From NCBI RefSeq assembly GCF_030012985.1, contig NZ_CP120233.1:310001-374000 (forward strand): a DNA stretch of 64,000 bases, read 5' to 3'. Under the pieces are notes generated by a model that saw only the letters and a program-made list of their open reading frames with translations, was not told the DNA's origin and made no database searches. Each line of letters opens with the position of its first letter. The stretch's first letter is position 1. Both the position numbers and the translations under genes were made by a program. Source of the stretch: Microbulbifer sp. VAAF005. GTDB taxonomy: Bacteria; Pseudomonadota; Gammaproteobacteria; Pseudomonadales; Cellvibrionaceae. This document shows, piece after piece, positions 1 to 8,153 of the stretch.

Positions 1-1
1 T

Positions 2-418
2 CTCGCCAGAAAATTAAACCAGAGTACTGCCCTGGGAGCCTTTCTGGACCCGGTTGCCGATAAGTTAATGGTGGCTACTGCATTGGTCTTGCTGGTGGGA
101 TTACATGACCACCCGCTGTTTGCGATTGCTGCGGCGGTGATTATCTGTCGGGAGATCGCGGTCTCGGGGTTGCGGGAGTGGATGGCTGAGTTGGGGCAGC
201 GCAGTAGCGTTGCGGTTTCCTATGTAGGCAAAATCAAAACTACTGCACAGATGGCAGCAATTCTTGTTTTGCTTGCCTTCGATGTTAGAGAGTTTCCGGT
301 GATGGAAACTATTGGATACCTGCTTCTTTATATTGCTGCCGGCCTCACCTTGTGGACTATGGTGATGTACTTGCGCGCCGCATGGCCGGCCCTTATGGCC
401 GACAGCCAGGATAAGTAG
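2..418 (+). CDS. pgsA: CDP-diacylglycerol--glycerol-3-phosphate 3-phosphatidyltransferase, 5'-truncated by the window edge
   Basis: The enzyme makes phosphatidylglycerophosphate, the committed step to phosphatidylglycerol and cardiolipin, in the inner membrane. Only the C-terminal ~138 residues are in the window. The first visible residues carry the second half of the CDP-alcohol phosphotransferase signature (A-R then, eight residues on, G-x3-D-x3-D, read as GAFLDPVAD). Three or more hydrophobic segments follow, and an REWMAELG stretch typical of PgsA. The frame is open to base 2, so the start lies upstream. A GC-rich hairpin with a short T run follows the stop. In E. coli pgsA precedes a Gly-Cys-Leu tRNA cluster. 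Here tRNA-Cys and tRNA-Leu lie 7 kb away on the other strand. The identification is firm. Confidence 0.93.
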   Translation, partial: LARKLNQSTALGAFLDPVADKLMVATALVLLVGLHDHPLFAIAAAVIICREIAVSGLREWMAELGQRSSVAVSYVGKIKTTAQMAAILVLLAFDVREFPVMETIGYLLLYIAAGLTLWTMVMYLRAAWPALMADSQDK

Positions 419-449
419 ATAGAGGGGGATTACCTCTCTCACAAAATTG

Positions 450-490
450 GCGCCTCGACTCCGGCATGTGCTGGAAAACGAGGCGCTCTT
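450..490 (+). terminator. Probable pgsA terminator
   Basis: An 8-bp stem (GCGCCTCG at 450-457 pairing with CGAGGCGC at 479-486) is followed by TCTTT. It lies 32 bases after the pgsA stop. The loop is long (21 nt) and contains a minor CCGGCA/TGCTGG pairing, so strength is uncertain. Confidence 0.55.
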
Positions 491-576
491 TACCACGTTT
501 CAACTCGCTCTTCCTCTTCCAAATCCCTGCGCTCCTCTAAATTGTTAGATACTTTTCTGCGATCTATAGGAAGCTC

Positions 577-2286
577 ATGTCCGTCAAAAGCCACCTGATT
601 ATGATTTGGCTGCTTTGCATCACTCTCACTGTCGAGGGGCAAATTGTACACGATGCCGAGTTTTATATTCTCAAGATGCAAAACGGCGATCGTTGGGATC
701 AAGAGGATTTGGAAGTTGAGCAACGCTTGCAGCAATTGCGGCAGAAATTTGGACAGCCACCGAATATCGTATTCCTGTTGTGGGATGACACTGCATTTGG
801 AGCTGTCGGTTTTCCTGCGCTGCAAAAGAACTTTGGCTACTCTACGCCAAACCTAAACCAGATGGCCGCAGAGGGTATCAACTTTACCCGCATGTACTCT
901 GAGCCCTCATGCACTCCGACCCGCGCCGCTGCCCTCACCGGACGGCTACCGGTGCGTTATGGTATGGGTGAAGTGGGGATGCCCCACGAGTTTTCTGGTT
1001 TGCGCGCCGAAGAAGTCACTATTGCCGAGGTACTTTCGCAAGCGGGTTATGCGACGGGCTTTTTTGGCAAGGGGCACCTTGGAGATATCGAGGAGAGTTA
1101 TTTACACAATCAGGGATTTGATGAGGCGTTGTTCACCCCAATGAACCAGATTACCTCCCTGTTTAACCCCCAGGCAAATGTGGCAAATGCGGTGCTGGGT
1201 ATGTTCCCCGAAATCTACCCACCTGATCCCTACCAATTGGACAGTCCCGGTCTGATTCCCGCTGGCTGGGTAATGAATATTGAAGGGAAAAAGGGACAAC
1301 CGGGGCGGGAATGGTGCGGAACATCCAACGAGTGCTTCGCTAAGTTTGATCCAGAAGCAGAACAGAGAACGCTGGCGTTTATTCGACGCAGTGCGGAGCA
1401 GAAGAAACCGTTTTTCGTTGCCTACTGGCCCAATCTCCTTAATTTCATGGCGATGTATAACCCCAAGCGCTCGGTAGCCGGGCTGATGGTTGCTGATGCC
1501 TTCCCGGCGATGGATAACTTTGTCGGGGTGCTGATGCAAGAGTTAAAAAGCTTGGGGCTCGCTGAAAATACCTTGTTCGTTGCAATGGCGGATAACGGCC
1601 CCATGGTCCACAGTCCGCCGGCGGGGTGGGGGATGCTGCCCATGTTGTATCGGGGTGGCAAAGGGGATTTTACTGAGGGAGGCGTTCGCGTACCTGCTTT
1701 TGCCTGGTGGCCAGGAACTATCGAAGCGGGACAAACGGCAGGAGATATTATTCATATCACTGACCTGTATACGACTTTTGCTCGCTTGGGTGGAGCAACT
1801 GATGCTATTCCTACGGATCGTGTCGTTGACGGCCTCGATCAGACCGCTCTTTTTCTAAACGGCGATACCCATGGTCGCCGGGATTATGTATTTATCTATA
1901 CGGGTGAGGAATTGGGGGCAACAGTAAAGGGGCGGTACAAGAGGCATTGGCTGGGAGCGGGGGAGGTGGCAGGGTCGGGGATGCCGGAAGCCTACTACGA
2001 TTTATATATGGACCCCCGGGAGGAGTCCCCGCAGTTGGTGCCGTTAATTTACACCCAGGGCCAGTTCAATCATATGGTGGCCCGCCACCGCTTGTTCAAA
2101 CGTAAATATCCAGATGTAGCCAGCGGCAAAGGCATACCCTATACCGGGCTGGCCAATGCGCGCCCTGAGACACAGGCTATTGGTGAACGCGTGCGCGCAG
2201 TCATCAGTGAGATGCCATTCACCATTGAAGACTATCTTGAGTATCAGATCCCCGGTGCCGACAAGGTCGGCGACTGGGGAGATTAA
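577..2286 (+). CDS. Exported arylsulfatase-family (type I) sulfatase
   Basis: A 569-aa sulfatase that should hydrolyse sulfate esters. Residues 1-21 form a hydrophobic signal peptide, so it is exported. The metal-binding start of the fold is at 63-71 (PNIVFLLWDD). The signature C-T-P-T-R at 112-116, followed by AAALTGR, supplies the cysteine converted to formylglycine by a sulfatase-modifying enzyme not seen in this window. Later landmarks are GKGHLG (~164-169) and ADNGP (~338). The start is supported by TAGGAAG eight bases upstream. It stands alone between pgsA and a convergent lipoprotein gene. Marine bacteria use such enzymes on sulfated algal polysaccharides, but the substrate cannot be read from sequence. 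Confidence 0.93.
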   Translation: MSVKSHLIMIWLLCITLTVEGQIVHDAEFYILKMQNGDRWDQEDLEVEQRLQQLRQKFGQPPNIVFLLWDDTAFGAVGFPALQKNFGYSTPNLNQMAAEGINFTRMYSEPSCTPTRAAALTGRLPVRYGMGEVGMPHEFSGLRAEEVTIAEVLSQAGYATGFFGKGHLGDIEESYLHNQGFDEALFTPMNQITSLFNPQANVANAVLGMFPEIYPPDPYQLDSPGLIPAGWVMNIEGKKGQPGREWCGTSNECFAKFDPEAEQRTLAFIRRSAEQKKPFFVAYWPNLLNFMAMYNPKRSVAGLMVADAFPAMDNFVGVLMQELKSLGLAENTLFVAMADNGPMVHSPPAGWGMLPMLYRGGKGDFTEGGVRVPAFAWWPGTIEAGQTAGDIIHITDLYTTFARLGGATDAIPTDRVVDGLDQTALFLNGDTHGRRDYVFIYTGEELGATVKGRYKRHWLGAGEVAGSGMPEAYYDLYMDPREESPQLVPLIYTQGQFNHMVARHRLFKRKYPDVASGKGIPYTGLANARPETQAIGERVRAVISEMPFTIEDYLEYQIPGADKVGDWGD

Positions 2287-2316
2287 AGCGCTAATTCCAA
2301 GGTGAATACGCCTGGG

Positions 2317-2802
2317 CTAGTGGTAGAGGCCCAGATTCTGATTCAGTCGAATTTCGCCACTTCGCTGCACTGTAATGGAAGGCACAAAGGACCTGCTCAG
2401 GCCAATCTTTGCCTGAAGTTCATAGGGTACCGATTGCTGCCCTCTATTCGCTAATTCAGCGGCGGCGAATAGAGACCCCATCCAGCTCGCAGTTGCGTCT
2501 ACCGAGATGTCATCCTGGCCATAGGGGGCAATGGGCAATAGGTTGTTTGAGGTTCCTGCCATTACTTTATGGCCGGCAAGACTGAGCTTGTAGTAGATCC
2601 CGGAGAGGGGTAGTTCTTGATTGTTAGGATTGAAAATACGCAAATGGATTCTGAAGCGCAGATCGCTGCCGACGGCAGGAGGAAGCGACTCCAGCCCAAT
2701 AATCTCAACCTCGGGCTGCTGAAAATTGGGCGATAAAGCGGCGCAACCACCCATGAATAGAGCGAATAATACGAGTAAGTTCAGTTGTAAAAGTTTGATC
2801 AC
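2317..2802 (-). CDS. LEA type 2 (LEA14/WHy domain) lipoprotein
   Basis: A 161-aa protein read from a GTG start at 2802, chosen because AAGGAC sits just upstream and because the N-terminus then becomes a compact lipoprotein signal (a hydrophobic run ending MGGC, lipobox G-G-C). Longer in-frame starts up to 2979 would put about 60 charged residues before the signal and overlap the divergent promoter. The mature part contains the WHy/LEA14 beta-sandwich pattern: FNPNNQELPLSGIYYKLSLAG, then a G-x-S-N-N-L-L strand and a regularly alternating C-terminal half. Such proteins are envelope-anchored and linked to desiccation or stress tolerance, with no known catalytic activity. The gene is divergent from the M19 dipeptidase and convergent with the sulfatase. 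Confidence 0.82.
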   Translation of the reverse strand: MIKLLQLNLLVLFALFMGGCAALSPNFQQPEVEIIGLESLPPAVGSDLRFRIHLRIFNPNNQELPLSGIYYKLSLAGHKVMAGTSNNLLPIAPYGQDDISVDATASWMGSLFAAAELANRGQQSVPYELQAKIGLSRSFVPSITVQRSGEIRLNQNLGLYH

Positions 2803-3004
2803 TGCTTGTCCTTCATTTTTCTCTCTTCTGATAAGTATGAGGTTGGTGTCCCAGCGCTTATTCCACGACCACCACAGTTTTATTTCTCTTGCTTGCTTAT
2901 TGAGCAACCGCTCGAATTGCTTCATTCTGCGATCCTGATGGATCGAAGAAGGTTGTTGCCTCTGTGCAAACTTCCCCATGGATTTCTACTAATGGAGACA
3001 ATAG

Positions 3005-4171
3005 ATGAGCAAGTGGTTCATTCTTCTGACAACAATGGTGGTGATATTGTTCGCCAGCTGGAAATGGCTTTTGCTTCCGGCTATTGAAAAGTCGATGAAC
3101 AAAGTAGAGCTGGGCAAAATTGCAGCGCTGTCACCTGAGGCTAAAGCGCTACACCGAAGTCTATTGGTAGGTGATCTCCACGCAGATAGTTTCCTGTGGG
3201 CCAGGGATTTGAGGAAGCGAGCCGACTATGGTCATCTGGACCTTCCCCGGGCGAGAGAAGGTAATCTGGGTATCCAGGTCTTCACATCAGTTACCAAGTC
3301 TCCCCGGGGGCAGAACTATCAGAAGAACTCCAGCAAAGCTGGCGATAACATAACCTTATTGGCCATTGCTCAGGCGTGGCCAGTAAAGGCGTGGGGCAGC
3401 TTGTATGAGCGGGCGCTCTATCATGCAGAGCGTGTTAATGCGCTACAGCAATCTGCGCCTGACCAAATACGTATCGTCAAAAGTGCGGCAGATTTACAAG
3501 AGGTGCTTGTAGCAAGGAAGCAGGGCGGAGAGGTTTTGGCCGCACTCCTTGGCACTGAAGGTGCCCATCCTTTGGAAGGGAAGATCGAAAACATCGGTCA
3601 CCTATACGATGCGGGTTTCCGGGTGATGGGGTTGCAACACTTTTTCGACAATGAGCTGGGTGGCTCCCTGCATGGAGAAAGCGGGCAGGGTTTGAGCGCA
3701 TTTGGCCGGGAAGCAGTGCAGGAGATGGAAAGGCGCTCTATTGTGATTGACGTCGCCCACTCCTCCGAGCAGGTCGTCCGCGAAGTTTTGGATATTGCCG
3801 AGCGCCCAGTGATTGTTTCCCATACCGGGCTTCAAGGGGCGTGCAACTCACGCCGGAATATCAGTGACGAGCTAATGAAGGAGATAGCGGGCAAAGGCGG
3901 CTTGGTTGGAATTGGTTTCTGGCCTGGCGCTGTCTGCGATACAAGCCCCAAGAGCATTGTTAAATCCATTCGATATGCCATTGATACACTGGGTGTGGAT
4001 CATGTCGCATTGGGGTCGGACTATGACGGCAGTGTAAAGGTTGCATTTGACGTAAGTGAACTGGGCGTGCTTACCGCAGAAATGCTTCGGCAAGGGTTTA
4101 CTGAAGAAGAGATCCGTAAAGTAATGGGTGAGAACCTGAGAGATTTCTTCCTTACTCAACTTCCCAGTTAA
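3005..4171 (+). CDS. Membrane dipeptidase, peptidase family M19
   Basis: A 388-aa zinc dipeptidase of the renal-dipeptidase family that cleaves dipeptides, often with a D-residue in second position. Residues 4-25 form an N-terminal membrane segment or signal anchor, placing the enzyme in the periplasm. Visible metal and active-site motifs are H59-A-D61 (LVGDLHAD), LLGTEGAHPLEG with the bridging glutamate, DVAHSS and VSHTG with zinc-binding histidines, and LGSDYDG near the C-terminus. All ligands appear present. The start follows TGGAGACA with good spacing. It is divergent from the LEA14-like lipoprotein with about 200 bp between the genes. Confidence 0.93.
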   Translation: MSKWFILLTTMVVILFASWKWLLLPAIEKSMNKVELGKIAALSPEAKALHRSLLVGDLHADSFLWARDLRKRADYGHLDLPRAREGNLGIQVFTSVTKSPRGQNYQKNSSKAGDNITLLAIAQAWPVKAWGSLYERALYHAERVNALQQSAPDQIRIVKSAADLQEVLVARKQGGEVLAALLGTEGAHPLEGKIENIGHLYDAGFRVMGLQHFFDNELGGSLHGESGQGLSAFGREAVQEMERRSIVIDVAHSSEQVVREVLDIAERPVIVSHTGLQGACNSRRNISDELMKEIAGKGGLVGIGFWPGAVCDTSPKSIVKSIRYAIDTLGVDHVALGSDYDGSVKVAFDVSELGVLTAEMLRQGFTEEEIRKVMGENLRDFFLTQLPS

Positions 4172-4557
4172 TATCATATAGGAAGGTTGAATTTAGATTC
4201 CGCAGCCTTCTCAACAGATATATTAGCGCTGGTATTTGATAGCTCACTGTTCTGATGAATTTGTTATTACCAGCGCAATACTTGCACTCGCATATGATTA
4301 AAAAGAAATTTACTTTCTGAACTTATCCAAACGCAATTTAAACCGGAAATTTGTATCATATTTTGACCTTAACGTCCTGAAAAGCCGATTGAAATTAAGT
4401 GTAATCAAATCCCGGTTTACTTTTTAAAATGACTTAAAGCTAAAAAAGCCACAAGAAAATTGATAGAGATAAAACTGTAGGTGAGAAAAATAGAACATGG
4501 GCCGCGATACCGCGGATAGGCAAAAGTCCACTATCTCTAAAGAATAGGGAGACCTCC
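4172..4557. other. AT-rich intergenic region, 386 bp
   Basis: There is no credible gene or recognisable RNA here. The stretch is markedly AT-rich compared with the dipeptidase gene and leads into the C58-type protease gene, for which it presumably holds the promoter. A small CCGCG-containing dyad lies near 4501-4515. Confidence 0.5.
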
Positions 4558-5253
4558 ATGTTCAATCCGAAACTAATAGAAACAGAATTTCTATTGGATC
4601 AAGCAAATTACATTCAACCCGGTGTCCACAATGATGTAAGGCGCGGAGTTTGTTACGCATTATCCTACATGTGGGTGAGACTCGGCTTGCAACCCGGCGG
4701 TCATATAAATATGCACCTCCAGGCAGGACTGCAACAGTGTTACCACAATACGGGAATTGGAAATGCCCTTAACAGAGCAGCTCCAGGTATGTTTTTAAGG
4801 GCTGTTGGCGGGTCGACCACAAGCTTTGGCCAGCCTATCTATACGATGCAAAGGGCAATTTCTGCGCAACAGCAGATCCAAGGAAATGTGATGGGTATAT
4901 CGTCAGGGTTAAGGACGGTTTGTCGGACAGATGGGTATATCGAGCACTGCATTGCCCGTGGGCATCAGCTGAATCCATTTGAGCCTTTCTCCACATTTTT
5001 GCGATGGATACGGCAGGGGGTGGCGCGCCTTAATCAAGGCTTTGCATTGATAGGATTCCTGGGCCCTAACAGTGGTCATGCCATTGCAATTCAAGTACAG
5101 AATGGTAATACCTGGAGACTTTTTGACCCCAATTTTGGCTCCTTTGTATTTAACGGATACAACCGCTTTAAGACTGAGTTACATCAGCTGGCTTTGATTT
5201 ACCTGGCGATGGGCACTGCCGGTGGAAGCTGGATGATTTCAACTTTTAGATAA
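4558..5253 (+). CDS. YopT-type (peptidase family C58) cysteine protease domain protein
   Basis: A 231-aa protein with the three signature blocks of the YopT/AvrPphB-type cysteine protease fold: G30-V-C32-Y-A-L-S around the nucleophile, S-G-H174-A-I-A-I around the histidine, and L-F-D190-P-N-F-G with the acidic residue. The order C-H-D and spacing fit clan CA family C58. The domain fills nearly the whole protein. There is no signal peptide, membrane segment or obvious toxin-delivery marker. AGGGAGA precedes the ATG by 6-8 bases. It is a single gene in an AT-rich neighbourhood, followed by a 22-bp perfect palindrome. Family members include type III effectors and domains of large toxins, so an effector role is possible but unproven. 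Assignment rests on motifs only. Confidence 0.68.
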   Translation: MFNPKLIETEFLLDQANYIQPGVHNDVRRGVCYALSYMWVRLGLQPGGHINMHLQAGLQQCYHNTGIGNALNRAAPGMFLRAVGGSTTSFGQPIYTMQRAISAQQQIQGNVMGISSGLRTVCRTDGYIEHCIARGHQLNPFEPFSTFLRWIRQGVARLNQGFALIGFLGPNSGHAIAIQVQNGNTWRLFDPNFGSFVFNGYNRFKTELHQLALIYLAMGTAGGSWMISTFR

Positions 5254-5285
5254 GTAAGTTGGTTTGTTTTATTGTCTAGGTATCA

Positions 5286-5307
5286 CAGGGTCACTTAAGT
5301 GACCCTG
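5286..5307. repeat. Perfect 22-bp palindrome after the C58 protease gene
   Basis: CAGGGTCACTT joined directly to its reverse complement, 33 bases after the stop codon. As RNA it gives an 11-bp stem with almost no loop and is not followed by a T run. It may act as a weak terminator or mRNA end. A protein-binding or insertion target site is the alternative. Confidence 0.6.
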
Positions 5308-5406
5308 CGTGTTGAGTTTAAGTGCCAACGTATACTAAAAACCTAGATCGCAGTAAAAGTTCTGATGAGTCAAATAGGGGGCAGGCACTTCCAATTTTAA
5401 CAATGA

Positions 5407-5871
5407 CTACTTGGCAGCGATGCACTCAATTTCAATTTGGGCGCCCAGCGCTAGGGACTTCACTGCAAAAGTAGTCCTTGCAGGGTAGGGGTAGGCAAAA
5501 GCCTTTTGGTAGATGTTGTTGAACTCAGGGAAATTCTTGATATCTGTTAAAATGACCGTGCATTTAACAACATCTTTCATTTCGTAGTCGTGGCGCTCCA
5601 GAGTTTGCTTTATATTGTCTAGAGTCTGTTTGGTCTCCGCAGAGAATCCCCCTTGGGCTAACCGCTTAGTCTCCGGTGAAAACCCTATTTGGCCGGAAAG
5701 AAATAGCTGGTTGCCAACTTTTACAGCCTCTGAAAATGGTAGCTTTGAGACTGATCCTGTTGGGTTCAGAAATTCAACCTGCTCAGTGTCCTTTGCATAG
5801 CTGAAACTGGAAAGCGTAATAGTGAAAAGTGTAGGAATTAATGCATTTATAGGTGATGTCTTTATCTTCAT
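5407..5871 (-). CDS. Exported RidA/YjgF/UK114-family protein
   Basis: A 154-aa protein of the Rid family. Classical RidA hydrolyses reactive enamine/imine intermediates from PLP enzymes in the cytoplasm. Conserved family residues are present: G-N-Q-L-F-L-S-G-Q-I in the first half, the arginine in Y-P-A-R-T-T-F that binds the substrate carboxylate, and the glutamate in I-E-I-E-C-I-A at the end. Unusually, residues 1-26 form a signal peptide ending near SYA, which predicts periplasmic location. Mature length (~128 aa) equals ordinary RidA. It stands alone. A MITE-like repeat starts about 50 bp upstream. Confidence 0.88.
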   Translation of the reverse strand: MKIKTSPINALIPTLFTITLSSFSYAKDTEQVEFLNPTGSVSKLPFSEAVKVGNQLFLSGQIGFSPETKRLAQGGFSAETKQTLDNIKQTLERHDYEMKDVVKCTVILTDIKNFPEFNNIYQKAFAYPYPARTTFAVKSLALGAQIEIECIAAK

Positions 5872-5918
5872 GGGAATATTTTCTTATAAATTTGCTGCCA
5901 AACAATCTGGGCTAGGTC

Positions 5919-6092
5919 TAGGGGGTCTAAATAATTCCGTGATGCCTCTGGCCCACAATCAAGGCGCGGCTTGGCAAGAAGTGTCCAGATCTTTCAAAAA
6001 GTCACAACGCAGGGTGTGAATCGCTCTGAAAGCCCCGTGGAGGAGCCCTGAAGGCTCGCAGAGATATTACGGAATTATTTAGAGGCTCCCTA
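5919..6092. repeat. MITE-like dispersed repeat, copy 1
   Basis: The ends carry a perfect 15-bp inverted repeat: TCTAAATAATTCCGT at 5926-5940 and its complement at 6069-6083, with further partial matching outside (GGG... / ...CCC). About 130 bp lie between, with no open frame. A diverged copy with the same internal order (CAGATCT, then CGCAA..CAGGG, GATATTAC) lies at 55361-55522. It is probably a non-autonomous derivative of an insertion sequence. The parent family is not identified. Confidence 0.7.
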
Positions 6093-6146
6093 AAGCCCTC
6101 TTGCTGCGCAGATAACTTCATTCCACTCCATATCTGAGTGCCATTC

Positions 6147-6623
6147 TTATTGGGTAATAGTGATCAGGGATATCTGAATCGGGAATAGGTACGCCATTCC
6201 CTCTCTAAGCCATTCAGGCTTAAGTATTGTATTCAGTGGGCCGATCTCTTTAAATTGAAACCAGTGCACCATTTCATGTTGAGTAATATAGACCTGCCAG
6301 GATCTCGGCGCAATTACAGTGCCCGAGTAAGGGAAAGATATGGCCCTCTCTTGCCTGCCGCCAAATGAACGGTAACACTCGACAGTTGAGCAATAAACAA
6401 AAGTAGGTTGGCTATTTAGTAGAAGACTGTTTCTGTTCAGTAAATCATTCGCTGATCGATATAGTACGGTTGCTTCTGCGAGCCTTTTCTTATCTTCAAC
6501 GCAAGCAAGGCCATTACAATTAACACCGTTAAGTTGAGGGAGGAAGAGTCGGATAGCAGGAAAAGATATCCATAATAGTATCGGGACTGATGCGAATACT
6601 AGTAGAGCCAAGGGTCTGAACAT
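6147..6623 (-). CDS. Membrane-anchored putative zinc metallopeptidase (HExxH)
   Basis: A 158-aa reading frame from the ATG at 6623, preceded by GAGG. A TTG further up at 6674 is less likely. An N-terminal membrane segment (about residues 5-25) is followed by a small extracytoplasmic domain with four cysteines (NCNGLACVED and CSTVECYRS) that may form disulfides. The gluzincin-like zinc site is T-Q-H-E-M-V-H-W-F-Q and then, 20 residues on, E-W-L-R-E-G-M-A-Y with the third ligand. The read frame ends soon after with a hydrophobic tail. One base more near 6171 would continue instead through a more polar tail to a stop at 6118. The true C-terminus is therefore doubtful. The MITE-like repeat begins just beyond. 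Confidence 0.6.
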   Translation of the reverse strand: MFRPLALLVFASVPILLWISFPAIRLFLPQLNGVNCNGLACVEDKKRLAEATVLYRSANDLLNRNSLLLNSQPTFVYCSTVECYRSFGGRQERAISFPYSGTVIAPRSWQVYITQHEMVHWFQFKEIGPLNTILKPEWLREGMAYLFPIQISLITITQ

Positions 6624-7440
6624 AAATTGGATTGCCTCTGCACTTTGGGTTACTTGCGATAAAGGGCGAAACAATTAAGAAAAATCTAGAATTGAATTGA
6701 TCTTGGCTCCGGTATTATCAAAAACGGGGAGCTCGCCCGTGTTTCCAAGTAATTAAATACGATTTTTCATTATAATAATTTACTTTGGAGTTAGCGCCAT
6801 TCCCTCTTCTGAACGTATTGAAATTGATAGAAGGTCGACGTTGCCAGCTCATCGAGTATCTATGTTTTTATTGGCAACTTCACCACCTATATTGGTGTCT
6901 GGGTTTAGTAGACCGCTGCATGCCAGCTGGTGGGAGGTTGATAAGTGTCCACTAGGGGGGATGCTGACTCCAAGCGCTGTAGGGTTTGGGTTGCTGTAAT
7001 GCTTAACCCAAAACTCAGTTGCTTTATGAATGAAGCTTCCTTCGTACTCTATTGATGTGAAGTGCTACTCCAACCCAATTCTGCCTTCATCAATCTGAAG
7101 CCGCCAGCCTAGAGATCGTCAGCATTTATTTTTTTAGGCTTGTTCGTAACGCAGTGCTTGTGGGCATTTGTTAAATCTGCAACTTCCTTCAGAATCGGGT
7201 GCTTCCCCTGCCTACTGATGACCATAAAGAGTAGTCAGCCGTCTTGATGAGAATCTCACAACTAATGCTCTAGCTGTATTTATCGCTAGACCTAAAAACT
7301 ATCAGTAATGGGAAGTAGGGGCTCTATTTTCTTCGCTCAGCAAAAACTCTAACTAGATTTGTATCGCTTGAGGAGGGTAGAGGTTAGCGCACAAAATTTG
7401 CACTAAAAGATATGTAAATTATTGATTTCAAAGATCTGAT
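6624..7440. other. Gene-poor region, about 820 bp
   Basis: I see no supportable reading frame and no RNA gene here. Base composition is mixed and the sequence looks like degraded or intergenic DNA between the metallopeptidase gene and the tRNA pair. Confidence 0.45.
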
Positions 7441-7527
7441 TGGTGCCCGGGGCCGGACTTGAACCGGCACGGCCGTGAAGCCGGGAGATTTTAAGTCTCC
7501 TGTGTCTACCAATTCCACCACCCGGGC
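7441..7527 (-). tRNA. tRNA-Leu (anticodon TAA)
   Basis: On the minus strand it begins GCCCGGG and ends CCCGGGC-A-CCA, so the CCA is encoded. The D arm (GGTGGAATTGGTAGAC), the anticodon loop with TAA in GACTTAAAATC, a long class II variable arm and the T arm GGTTCAAGTCC are all visible. Length is 87 nt. It lies 90 bp downstream of tRNA-Cys on the same strand, so the two are probably one transcript. Confidence 0.97.
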
Positions 7528-7617
7528 AGATCCTTTGCGAGAGAGGGCGATGTTTGATAATTGCCCTTCATTCTCACTTTCATTGCAATCAACAGGATAC
7601 TGCAATGAAGAGGAAAA

Positions 7618-7691
7618 TGGAGGCTAGGGTCGGAATCGAACCGGCGTACACGGAGTTGCAGTCCGCTGCATGACCACTCTGCCACCTAGCC
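7618..7691 (-). tRNA. tRNA-Cys (anticodon GCA)
   Basis: On the minus strand it begins GGCTAGG and ends CCTAGCC-T-CCA. The anticodon stem-loop GGACTGCAACTCC shows GCA, and the T arm GGTTCGATTCC is intact. Length is 74 nt with encoded CCA. It precedes tRNA-Leu. The tRNA-Gly that usually leads this cluster is not present in the ~400 bp upstream. Confidence 0.97.
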
Positions 7692-8019
7692 TTTTTTATC
7701 CGCCTTTGGCGGAAAAGAACGCTGCGAATTCTATCTGATAAATCCTAGCGTTTTCTTATACTTACGTGCGTTTCGCTGTGTAAGTGGGCGCCATTTTAGG
7801 GACTCTAGAGGATTAGTCAAGCATTGTTTTCATCAATGTTGCAAACAAGTGAAAAAAAGTAGGAAAAGTTACCTTCTGATGGTGGGGGAGGGCTGTAATA
7901 ACTTTTAGCACTGGTGCTCAAGAACCTATTTCCATTTGTTCTAAATTAATCTTCAGGTGTGCTGGCAATCTGTGACCTGTGTTCGATACTGTCTTTATCT
8001 GGCTAACACATCTCCCCCA

Positions 8020-8148
8020 ACGTGTTTAGTAATGCTGGTAGGGTGGCTCACATGGCTGCCACCCGGAAGCAAGGATGAAATCCTCCAAGTTTCACTCCTA
8101 ATGGTCTTGGCCCTGACGCTCTCCCCCCCGTCGTCAGGGCTTTTTTTT
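8020..8148 (+). ncRNA. Candidate structured small RNA with its own terminator
   Basis: Three hairpins occur in a row with no open frame. The first is GGGTGGC (8041-8047) with GCCACCC (8058-8064). The second is GGAT-GAA-ATCC (8073-8083). The third is GCCCTGACG (8110-8118) with CGTCAGGGC (8132-8140), closed by eight T. No upstream gene on this strand needs a terminator; the neighbours on both sides are on the minus strand. I cannot assign it to a known family, and the 5' end is a guess. The alternative is a terminator for an unseen small transcript or antisense termination for the neighbouring gene. Confidence 0.45.
8110..8148 (+). terminator. Strong rho-independent terminator
   Basis: A 9-bp GC-rich stem, 13-nt C-rich loop and T8 tract on the plus strand. 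It ends six bases from the stop of the convergent metallopeptidase gene and forms the 3' end of the candidate small RNA. Confidence 0.85.
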
Positions 8149-8153
8149 GTCTG

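Noticed and set aside
7700..7715. CCGCC/GGCGG hairpin upstream of tRNA-Cys as a terminator
   Set aside because: Five-base stem without T run on either strand.
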